Shown: positions 25,203 to 32,480 of the stretch, piece by piece | How the letters are laid out: each line of letters opens with the position of its first letter | Position numbering within the stretch: position 1 is the stretch's first letter | From: Pyrinomonadaceae bacterium | Lineage (GTDB): Bacteria > Acidobacteriota > Blastocatellia > Pyrinomonadales > Pyrinomonadaceae | Assembly: GCA_014534425.1 (NCBI GenBank) | Contig: JACVRN010000015.1 | Coordinates: 1 to 64,000, forward strand | Length of the DNA: 64,000 bases | Direction: 5' to 3' | Program-made: the position numbers and the translations under genes | The notes under the pieces: generated by a model | The model's input: only the letters and a program-made list of their open reading frames with translations | Database searches by the model: none | What the model was told of the DNA's origin: nothing

Positions 25203-26489
25203 GTGAAAGAAAGAAAAGCTAATCGTGAACTGCTAATTGTGACTCTCTTGATTGCCGTGAGCGTGGCGGCGCTTCTCTCGCTGCCCGCTCTGAAACGGCG
25301 CGGCGTGCGCGGCAGCCTGGCGGCTTACGTGCCGGGCGCTTCGTCAGTCGAAGCCGCAGGTGTAGGCTCCTGGGCGCAGGCTTTGAAAAAGATTAAGGAG
25401 GACAGGGGCGAACCCGTAGGCAAGCAGGCGAAAGTAGATGTCCCGCAGCAGTTGAAGCATTACAGCGACACGCGCCGCTTTCTGGCCGTCCAGGTCGCGG
25501 AGTGCGTAGAGCACGGCGTCGAATCACCGCAGGACTTCGTTGACCTGGCGGGCATGATAAAGAAGGGCGAGCTTGTAGAGTTGAAGCCCGTCACAGAGAA
25601 TTACGTGCTGGTCGGCGTCGGAGGTCTTGCCGACAAAGAGCCTTTCACGCGTTATGAAAACGGAAAGCGAATCGCCCTCTACAACGAAGCGGAGCTTGGC
25701 GCGGAGTACGCGCGGATAGAAGAGGCACGCGCAAATATTGAGAATGAAATCGCGGGCGCGAAGCAGGAGATAGCTTCGCTTTCAAGACGCGAGCGTTCGA
25801 AACGCGCCTCATTGCAATCTGAGCTTAATGAAAAAGAGAAGACGCTCAGGGCCTTGGTTGAAAGAAAGGAACTGCTCGACGATGCATACGGCACGCCCAA
25901 AAGACGGCAGCAGTTTCTAGGCTACGACGAGACAGTAGAGAGCCTGGCGCATGATTTCGGTGGCCGGTCTTACACGACCGCCGACCCGCGCTCGCGCCGC
26001 GAGATGAAGGTGCGTATGCTGAGTCACCTGAGGCCGGAAGCTCTTAAAGTTCTGGACGAGATTGCAGAAGCCTACAGGCAAAGGTACGAGCGCCCCCTGC
26101 CCGTAACTTCCCTCGTGCGCCCGGACGAGTACCAGCAGCAGTTGGGCAAGGTGAACCCGAACGCCACGCGAATCGAGACGCCGCCGCATTCCACGGGGCT
26201 GGCCTTCGACATCTTCTACGGCTACATGACCGCAGACGAGCAGGACTTTGTCATGAATTATCTGGCGCGGCTCAAGGACGAAGGGCGCATAGAAGTGCTG
26301 CGCGAGAATCGCAATCACTTTCACGTCTTCGCCTTCGTTGACGGGAAAAGACCGGACGAGTCTTTCGTGCGCGACTCGCTGGGCGGCGTCAGGCCGTCGA
26401 AAGCTAAGCCGGTCGCTGAGACCGAGCGCAAGGCTTCAAAGAAAGCGGATTCAAAGAAGGTTGAGAAGAGGGGTCGTCGCCGCCGCTAA
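25203..26489 (+). CDS. DUF5715-like, M15-type putative peptidase
   Basis: A 428-residue protein starting at GTG 25203, with GAGGA about nine bases upstream. Residues about 10-30 form an N-terminal membrane anchor or signal (LLIVTLLIAVSVAALLSLP). A helical, charged coiled-coil region spans about 165-215. The C-terminal domain (about 270-385) shows a peptidase M15-like metal site: PPHSTGLAFDI, matching S/H-x2-G-x-A-x-D, then NRNHFHVFAF, matching the final histidine element. M15 enzymes include D-Ala-D-Ala carboxypeptidases such as VanY. The closest family name I can give is DUF5715. A role in peptidoglycan trimming is a reasonable inference. The tail beyond residue 400 is Lys/Arg-rich. Confidence 0.75.
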   Translation: MKERKANRELLIVTLLIAVSVAALLSLPALKRRGVRGSLAAYVPGASSVEAAGVGSWAQALKKIKEDRGEPVGKQAKVDVPQQLKHYSDTRRFLAVQVAECVEHGVESPQDFVDLAGMIKKGELVELKPVTENYVLVGVGGLADKEPFTRYENGKRIALYNEAELGAEYARIEEARANIENEIAGAKQEIASLSRRERSKRASLQSELNEKEKTLRALVERKELLDDAYGTPKRRQQFLGYDETVESLAHDFGGRSYTTADPRSRREMKVRMLSHLRPEALKVLDEIAEAYRQRYERPLPVTSLVRPDEYQQQLGKVNPNATRIETPPHSTGLAFDIFYGYMTADEQDFVMNYLARLKDEGRIEVLRENRNHFHVFAFVDGKRPDESFVRDSLGGVRPSKAKPVAETERKASKKADSKKVEKRGRRRR

Positions 26490-26490
26490 G

Positions 26491-27633
26491 TCATAAGAGC
26501 AGAGTCTCCACGCGATGGGCGTGTACTTTATCTTCGCACGGAGACCACGCGAAGACTGTGAAGCGACCGTCCTGCGATGCTACAAGCGCCATAGAGTCGG
26601 GCTGATTCTGTACGAACTGTGCGGCGGACAGATGGCGCGTCCCGCCAAGTTGAAGAGGGTGAAGCGTCGTTGCCACGTCGCCTATAACGGGTTCGGTCAC
26701 AATCACCGTCTCGACCTCTTTGCCTCCTGCGCGCTCACGAATCTTCGCGCCGAAGGCCAGCAACTCGTAACGGTCGCTGATAACGGTCGCGCCGTCCACT
26801 GCGGTCGTACCCGCCACAGCCTCCACGGCATCAATCAAAGCCTCCTGCCACATGCGCCTGTTCTCTTTGCCAGCGCCGGGCATCATCAGCGCGGCCAACT
26901 CCATAAAGGGAGGCTCCACGGAATAGAGCACGGGCTGCACTATGGATTCGCGCCAGGCGCTTGAGCCGTGCGGGACTATCAGCAGGCTCCCGCCGCGCCC
27001 GTGCGAGCGCATGGAAGCCGCCAGTTGCACCAGCACGTTGACAGAGCCGTCGCCGGAATCAGGCGAGCCGAAGCCCAGCAGTGAAGTTAAAAGGGCAGGG
27101 CAGTCCGGCAAACTCGTGCCCTGTTCATCCACGACTTTAATCTGGTCGCCCTTGAGCACCACCACATTGACGAATTTGCCCTGCTCTTCTCCGCGACGAT
27201 ACTTGACCACCAGCAGCCCAGGCTCTATGACTTCAAGCACGAAGCAGAACCTTGGGATTGTGAGCGTGGTGCCCCACACGTAAAGCCCTCCGGCGTCGTT
27301 CCAGACGCCGAGGTGTATTCCGGGGCGCTCGACCGCAGGGGCCAGCCGCGTGAGAGCGGAAGGAGTAAGCGGCAGCACTCGCTCGAACCGCATAGCCTCT
27401 CCGGCCTGCTCCGGCGGCAGAAACGAGAGAGATATTTTTGGAGAGTAGCCTTCCTCGCGCCTGAGGCTGGCCCAGAACGCCGCGTCTATAATCGCTTCTA
27501 TAGCCTGAAGGCCGGGCTGCGGGGTGTCCGACTCGTGCTTCCCCTGTTCGCGCGCCGCCTGAAGATAACGCTCGAAGTGCGCGTGTACCGTAGGGGCAAC
27601 GATTCTGGCCGCCGGATATGAAGGGCCTGTCAT
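26491..27633 (-). CDS. DisA_N/DAC-like protein with putative DACNV sensor region
   Basis: A 380-residue cytoplasmic protein with no signal peptide. The C-terminal third has features of the diadenylate cyclase (DisA_N) fold: AVDGATVISDRYELLAFG carries the DGA motif, and LGGTRHLSAAQF aligns with the G-T-R-H-R motif, except that the last arginine is leucine. The strand FTVFAWSP near the end also fits the fold. The N-terminal two thirds (opening with SYPAARIVAPTVHAHF) resembles what has been called a DACNV putative sensor domain. If active it would make c-di-AMP or a related nucleotide; the altered motif raises doubt. It is convergent with the DUF5715 gene (two-base gap). Assignment is from motif memory and should be tested by profile search. 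Confidence 0.6.
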   Translation of the reverse strand: MTGPSYPAARIVAPTVHAHFERYLQAAREQGKHESDTPQPGLQAIEAIIDAAFWASLRREEGYSPKISLSFLPPEQAGEAMRFERVLPLTPSALTRLAPAVERPGIHLGVWNDAGGLYVWGTTLTIPRFCFVLEVIEPGLLVVKYRRGEEQGKFVNVVVLKGDQIKVVDEQGTSLPDCPALLTSLLGFGSPDSGDGSVNVLVQLAASMRSHGRGGSLLIVPHGSSAWRESIVQPVLYSVEPPFMELAALMMPGAGKENRRMWQEALIDAVEAVAGTTAVDGATVISDRYELLAFGAKIRERAGGKEVETVIVTEPVIGDVATTLHPLQLGGTRHLSAAQFVQNQPDSMALVASQDGRFTVFAWSPCEDKVHAHRVETLLL

Positions 27634-27694
27634 AAATCCATTACAGCATCATCCACTCGAATGGGGAAGAGAATTATTAGAGGTTGAGATAATT

Positions 27695-27756
27695 AACAGG
27701 ATGGACAGGATAAAAGCAGAAGAGTTGATTCTCTTTTTTATCCTGTCTATCCTGTT
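27695..27756. repeat. palindromic repeat, ACAGGATRGACAGGAT family
   Basis: Arms 27695-27715 and 27736-27756 are 21 bases each and differ from perfect complementarity at one position. The outer flank TTTGAATCTTCC is shared, inverted, with the half copy at 21701. The element lies in the 287-base divergent spacer between the DAC-like gene and the TPR-hydrolase gene, away from either gene end, so it is not simply a terminator. The rest of the spacer shows no gene. Confidence 0.85.
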
Positions 27757-27920
27757 TGAATCTTCCTCGCATTATTGCCCGCATAAAGGGCTTTCACAAA
27801 ATTCTCAGAAAACTTTCAGAACATGGGCGGGCAAATCCACGCGTTAATAAATGGGTGGATTCGATAGTCCTTAAATAATTTTCCGGCCCCTTTCGGTGGG
27901 CCGCTACGAGGAGAATTGAA

Positions 27921-30389
27921 ATGAGGTACTTAATACTTGTGCTCGCGCTGCTTGTGATGTTTGCATTCGTGGGCCAGCAAAATAGTTTCGCCCAAGGGGC
28001 GGATCAGGCGACGCTTGTGGAGGGACTCGGAGACCTGAATCATCCCGTCACGACCGCTAACCCCGAGGCGCAAAAGTTTTTCAACCAGGGCCTGGCCTAC
28101 ATGTATGCCTTCAATCACGCGGAGGCCGTGCGCTCTTTCAAGCGCGCGTCGGAACTTGACCCGCAGATGGCTATGGCCTACTGGGGAATAGCGCTCGCGC
28201 TCGGCTCAAACTATAACTTGCAGGCGGACGCGCCGCAGCTTAAAGAAGCATACGCGAACGTGCAGAAAGCCCTGTCGTTATCGGCCAAGGCTTCGGAAGG
28301 CGAGCGCGCTTACATAGAGGCGCTGGCGAAGAGATATTCCAGCGACCCGCAGGCGGACAGGCAGAAGCTTGCCCTGGATTACAAGAACGCTATGGGCGAA
28401 GTGATGAAGCGTTTCCCGGATGACCTGGATGCCGCGATGCTCTACGCGGAGAGCATGATGAACCTGCGCCCCTGGAAGCTCTGGACGCCGGACGGCAAGC
28501 CCGCCGAAGGGACGGAAGAGATAATAGCCGTGCTCGAAGGCGTGCTCAGGCGCGACCCCAATCACATAGGCGCGAACCATTACTACATTCATGCTGTGGA
28601 GGCTTCGCCCAACCCGGAGCGCGCTCTGCCGAGCGCCGCGCGGCTCGCAAAATTAGCGCCCAACGCAGGCCACTTGGTTCACATGCCTTCGCACATCTAC
28701 TTACGCACGGGCGATTACAACGAGGCCGCGCAGTCGAACGCCGCAGCCATCATTGTTGACCGCGAGTACATAGCCAAGCGCGGCGCGGGCGGCGTCTATC
28801 CGATGATGTACTACAACCATAACGTGCATTTCCTGGCATCGGCCAATGCTATGAAGGGGCGCTATGCGGACGCCATCAAGGCTGCGCGCGAGTTGGAGGC
28901 CAACGTCAAGCCGCACGCCTTGATGATGCCCATGCTAGAAATGTTTACGCCTTACCCTATGGTAACGCTCGTGCGCTTTAACCAGTGGGAAGAGATATTG
29001 AAGATGCCCAAGCCGGACGAGCGTTTGAAGATTACTACCGCCTTCTGGCATTTCGCTCGCGGGATGGCTTACGCGGGCACGAACAAGCAGGCGGAAGCCT
29101 CCGCAGAGCTTAAAGCGTTTCAAGCTGTGGCCGCGAGCGTTCCTGCCGATGCGGGCTTCGGCAACAGTGGCGCGCAGGGCGTGTTGAAGGTCGCAGAGCA
29201 ACTGCTCGCGGGAAAAATAGCTTTCGCGCGTGGCGATAAGACGGCGGTTGAGATTTTGAAAAAGGCTGCCGAGGCGGAAGACGCCCTGGGCTACAACGAG
29301 CCGCCCGATTGGGACTTACCGGTGCGCGAACGCTTCGGCGGCATGTTGCTCTTAAGCGGCGACTACGTGGAAGCCGAAAAAGTTTTCCGCGCAGAGCTTG
29401 CCAAACACCCGCGCAACGGTCGCGCTCTGTTCGGCCTCTCTGAAAGCCTCAAGCGGCAGGGCAAAGACATTGCCGCGCAGATGGTTCAAAGAGAGTTTGA
29501 AAGGGCCTGGGCGACTGCGGACACGAAGCTCCGCGTGGAAGATTTGGCGGGCCTGAGGTTGAAACCCCTGGAAGCTTCTACAAAGAGTAATGCTGCTGCT
29601 TTGCGCTTCTCCGACGTGCGGCTCAAGACGGGCGTGCGGCTGCGTTACGCGGAGCAGGGAGACCCTGCGGGCCAGCCGGTGATAATGCTTCACGGCTATT
29701 CTGACTCGTGGTTCTCTTACAGCCGCATACTGCCGCTCATGGACGCGAAATATCACGTCTACGTTTTAGACCAGCGCGGGCACGGCGATTCAGACCGTCC
29801 GGCGGCTGGCTACACCTTCAACGATTTCGCAGCCGACGTGCTGGCCTTCATGGACGCGAAGGGTTTAAAAGAGGCTGCCATAGTCGGTCATTCGATGGGG
29901 AGCTTCGTAGCGCAGTACGTGGCGGCACAAGCGCCCGAACGAGTGACGCGGCTCGTACTCGTAGGCTCTGCGACCACGGTTCGCAACAACACGGTCTTCG
30001 GGCTGCGTGAAGAGGTCAACCGGCTTAACGACCCTGTGCCGGTGAAGTTCGTGCGCGACTTTCAAACAAGCATCCTCTCGCAACCTGTGCCGGGTGAGTT
30101 TATGGAGCAGGTAATCAAGGAGAGCATGAAGCTGCCCGCGCGCGTGTGGCGTGAAGTGATGGCAGGAATGCTGGCCTCCGGCGGCACGAATCGGTTGAGC
30201 AACATCAAAGCGCCGACCCTGATTATCTGGGGCGAGCACGAGACTGTCTTCCCTAGGGCCGAACAGGACGCCCTGATGGCAGCGATTCCGAAAGCGGATT
30301 TGAAGGTCTATCCAAAGACAGGCCACAGCCCCAACTGGGAAATGCCTGAGCAGTTCGCCAGAGACCTGAAGGAATTCATAGGCCAGTAG
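27921..30389 (+). CDS. exported TPR protein fused to an alpha/beta hydrolase
   Basis: An 822-residue protein starting at ATG 27921 with GAGGAG seven bases upstream. A signal peptide ends near SFAQG at about residue 25. Residues about 40-530 hold tetratricopeptide-like repeats (NQGLAYMYAFNHAEAVRSF, YWGIALALG, HYYIHAVEASPNPERAL), the long form common in Acidobacteriota and Proteobacteria. Residues about 560-820 are a complete alpha/beta hydrolase with the nucleophile elbow GHSMGS, the acid-bearing IIWGEHE and the histidine TGHSPNW. Each half exists alone in other genomes, so this is a fusion. The hydrolase substrate is not predictable; an ester or lactone is typical. Confidence 0.88.
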   Translation: MRYLILVLALLVMFAFVGQQNSFAQGADQATLVEGLGDLNHPVTTANPEAQKFFNQGLAYMYAFNHAEAVRSFKRASELDPQMAMAYWGIALALGSNYNLQADAPQLKEAYANVQKALSLSAKASEGERAYIEALAKRYSSDPQADRQKLALDYKNAMGEVMKRFPDDLDAAMLYAESMMNLRPWKLWTPDGKPAEGTEEIIAVLEGVLRRDPNHIGANHYYIHAVEASPNPERALPSAARLAKLAPNAGHLVHMPSHIYLRTGDYNEAAQSNAAAIIVDREYIAKRGAGGVYPMMYYNHNVHFLASANAMKGRYADAIKAARELEANVKPHALMMPMLEMFTPYPMVTLVRFNQWEEILKMPKPDERLKITTAFWHFARGMAYAGTNKQAEASAELKAFQAVAASVPADAGFGNSGAQGVLKVAEQLLAGKIAFARGDKTAVEILKKAAEAEDALGYNEPPDWDLPVRERFGGMLLLSGDYVEAEKVFRAELAKHPRNGRALFGLSESLKRQGKDIAAQMVQREFERAWATADTKLRVEDLAGLRLKPLEASTKSNAAALRFSDVRLKTGVRLRYAEQGDPAGQPVIMLHGYSDSWFSYSRILPLMDAKYHVYVLDQRGHGDSDRPAAGYTFNDFAADVLAFMDAKGLKEAAIVGHSMGSFVAQYVAAQAPERVTRLVLVGSATTVRNNTVFGLREEVNRLNDPVPVKFVRDFQTSILSQPVPGEFMEQVIKESMKLPARVWREVMAGMLASGGTNRLSNIKAPTLIIWGEHETVFPRAEQDALMAAIPKADLKVYPKTGHSPNWEMPEQFARDLKEFIGQ

Positions 30390-30398
30390 CGGATTCAG

Positions 30399-30480
30399 AC
30401 AGGATAGGCAGGATAAAAGAAAGAGAACTTATTCATTCATTATTCATTTATTCATTCTCTTTTTATCCTGTCTATCCTGT
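30399..30480. repeat. palindromic repeat, ACAGGATRGACAGGAT family
   Basis: Arms 30399-30418 and 30461-30480 are 20 bases with one mismatch. The loop is an unusual run of TTCATT/ATTCA units. The copy begins ten bases after the hydrolase stop, so it can also act as a terminator. The remaining 200 bases before the next gene show no further feature. Confidence 0.85.
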
Positions 30481-30702
30481 TAATTTTCTTCTTCACTGAT
30501 ATATAATGCGGCGCATGAAATCGGGTAGGGGTTATGCCCCTGCCATTCACTAACGTCTAGCTGAACTCGCATGTTTGCCTTACGCTACATTCGACTTTTC
30601 ACCTCAACCCAAGCGCGGCAGATGCAAGGCTCGCCCACGGCAGGAGCCTGAAGCTGCGAGCGTCATACGCCGCCTTGAGCATAAAGACAGGAGGATTCCC
30701 CC

Positions 30703-31752
30703 ATGATTAGCAGAAAAGTAATGCGCGGCGCGCTTATTCTCTCCCTGGTTCTGTTCCTGAACTTTACCCCTCTGGCCCTGGGCCAAACTAATAAGAAGAA
30801 GAAGACGCAGAAAGTATTGCCGACAGGCACGCCCGTCATCTGGCGCGACCCCGGCGACATTTCCTCGCGTGATTTACGCTACGGCCCCGGCGCTGCTGAC
30901 CAAGCGCCGGTTGCGCCTTTCACTTTCGTAAGAGAAGAGACGGTCGGGGCATCGCCCAAGTTTCGCGTTAAGGATGCGCGGGGCGTGACCTGGACTGTGA
31001 AGACGGGCGTTGAAGCGCAGGCCGAAACAGTCGCCACGCGTCTGGTCTGGGCTATGGGCTATTTCGCGGACGAGGCTTATTACCTTGACCGCGTGGAGAT
31101 ACTTAACCTGCCGCGTCTCTCCAAGGGGCAGGAGTTTATAGAGAACGGTCGCTTCGTGCGCGGCGCACGCTTTGAGCCGAAGCGTAAAGAGGCCGTGCGC
31201 GGCGAGATTTGGGACTGGCTGAAGAACCCTTTCGTGGGGACGCGCGAATTCGACGGCCTCAAGGTGCTTATGGTGCTGCTAGCAAACTATGACACGCGGC
31301 TCGAAAACAATCGCATCATCTATCAGAAGAATCCTGAGACGGGACAGATGGAGGCGCGCTACGTGGTGATTGACATAGGCGCGACCCTGGGCCACGTCGG
31401 GGGCCTGGGCGGCACGCGCGTCAAGAACGACCTTGAGCATTTCAAGATGACCAAGTTCATCATCGGCGTTCAGAACGGGATGGTGGAATTCGATTACAGC
31501 ACCACGCCGAAGGGCGCGGGCAAGTTCGCTTCTATTTTCAGCCCCGGTTATGGTAAAAGTCAGGCAAACAAAGAGAAGGCAATGCGTCGTATCCCCGTCG
31601 AAAATGCACGATGGATAGGCGGGATGCTACAGCGTCTCTCGGACGAACAACTGCGGGACGCTTTCAGCGCTGCGGGCTATGATAAATCCACCATGGAAGG
31701 CTTTATCAAAACACTGCGCGAGCGCATAGACAGGCTGGCTAAATTGTCTTAG
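30703..31752 (+). CDS. exported protein with HipA/PI4K-like kinase signature
   Basis: A 349-residue protein with a strong AGGAGG eight bases before the ATG. Residues about 8-27 form a signal peptide (GALILSLVLFLNFTPLALG). No named family is recognised with certainty, but the order of motifs is kinase-like: a lysine in TWTVKTGVEAQAETVATRL (compare the ATP-binding lysine and glutamate helix of HipA and PI3/4K folds), LLANYDTRLENNRIIYQ (compare N-x-D-R-H-x-x-N), then YVVIDIGATLG (compare the D-x-G metal motif). The protein would then be an extracytoplasmic kinase-like enzyme, as Fam20/HipA relatives are in other systems. The next gene, 38 bases on, is an exported phosphatase. Confidence 0.6.
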   Translation: MISRKVMRGALILSLVLFLNFTPLALGQTNKKKKTQKVLPTGTPVIWRDPGDISSRDLRYGPGAADQAPVAPFTFVREETVGASPKFRVKDARGVTWTVKTGVEAQAETVATRLVWAMGYFADEAYYLDRVEILNLPRLSKGQEFIENGRFVRGARFEPKRKEAVRGEIWDWLKNPFVGTREFDGLKVLMVLLANYDTRLENNRIIYQKNPETGQMEARYVVIDIGATLGHVGGLGGTRVKNDLEHFKMTKFIIGVQNGMVEFDYSTTPKGAGKFASIFSPGYGKSQANKEKAMRRIPVENARWIGGMLQRLSDEQLRDAFSAAGYDKSTMEGFIKTLRERIDRLAKLS

Positions 31753-31790
31753 CCTTGACACAGGTGAAAAGGAAGAGGGGAATTCGATTC

Positions 31791-32387
31791 ATGAAGCATT
31801 ACGGTTTGGCGCGGGGCTTCCGCCACGCTGGCTTGGCGGTTGCGCTCCTTCTGCTCGCGCTCATGAGCGCGGCTGCTCCCGCACGCATGGCGGAGACGCC
31901 TCCGGGCGTCACCATCAAAAACTTCGGAAAGGTCACAGACCACTACTATCGTGGCTCGCAACCCACGCGCGAAGAGTTTGAGCAACTGAAGAAGCTTGGG
32001 ATAAAAAGCATCATAGACCTGCGTAAAGATAACGTGCGGGAAGAAGCCGGTTGGGTCAAGGCTTTAGGCATGCAGTATTTCAACATCCCGCTCAAGTCCA
32101 GCGTCTCGCCGACCGACGAACAGACGGACTACTTCCTGGGGCTGGTCAATAACCCCGCGAACTGGCCCGTCTACATTCACTGCAAGGGCGGGCGACATCG
32201 CACCGGCGCGCTGACCGCCGTTTACAGAATTACTCAGCAGGGCTGGACTGCCGACCAGGCTTTTCAGGAGATGAAGGAGTACGACTTCAATAGCGGTTTC
32301 TTCGGCGGGCCAGTAGCGCAGAAGAAGTACGTCTATGCCTTCTACGAGCGCTATCTCGTATCGAAGGCAGCCAGCAGTCAAAAGTAA
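31791..32387 (+). CDS. exported Cys-based (dual-specificity/tyrosine) phosphatase
   Basis: A 198-residue protein. The ATG at 31791 is chosen because it opens a signal peptide (GLAVALLLLALMSAAAPA); an upstream TTG at 31755 would bury it. The phosphatase signature HCKGGRHRTG (C-x5-R-T) lies near residue 130, and the general-acid region precedes it (FNIPLKSS). The type resembles secreted dual-specificity phosphatases of the DSP/SiaB-like group found near kinases. Being exported, its substrate should be a periplasmic phosphoprotein, phospholipid or nucleotide. It sits directly behind the kinase-signature protein. Confidence 0.85.
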   Translation: MKHYGLARGFRHAGLAVALLLLALMSAAAPARMAETPPGVTIKNFGKVTDHYYRGSQPTREEFEQLKKLGIKSIIDLRKDNVREEAGWVKALGMQYFNIPLKSSVSPTDEQTDYFLGLVNNPANWPVYIHCKGGRHRTGALTAVYRITQQGWTADQAFQEMKEYDFNSGFFGGPVAQKKYVYAFYERYLVSKAASSQK

Positions 32388-32398
32388 AGCTAGATTCA

Positions 32399-32477
32399 AA
32401 CAGGGATAGACAGGATAGAGAGGATAAAAGAGAAAGCTTGCTTCTTCTTTATCCTCTCTATCCTGTCTATCCCTGTT
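32399..32477. repeat. palindromic repeat, three-unit version of the ACAGGATRGACAGGAT family
   Basis: Arms 32399-32428 and 32448-32477 are perfectly complementary over 30 bases and continue inward with a bulge. The arm holds three GATAGASAG-type units instead of two (AACAGGGATAGACAGGATAG then GAGAGGATAAA). It lies between the convergent stops at 32387 and 32481, so it could terminate transcription from both sides. Confidence 0.88.
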
Positions 32478-32480
32478 AAT

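Noticed and set aside
27695-32477. Repeated palindromes as a possible CRISPR array
   Set aside because: Copies are kilobases apart, inverted within themselves and separated by real genes; there are no regularly spaced direct repeats and no cas genes.
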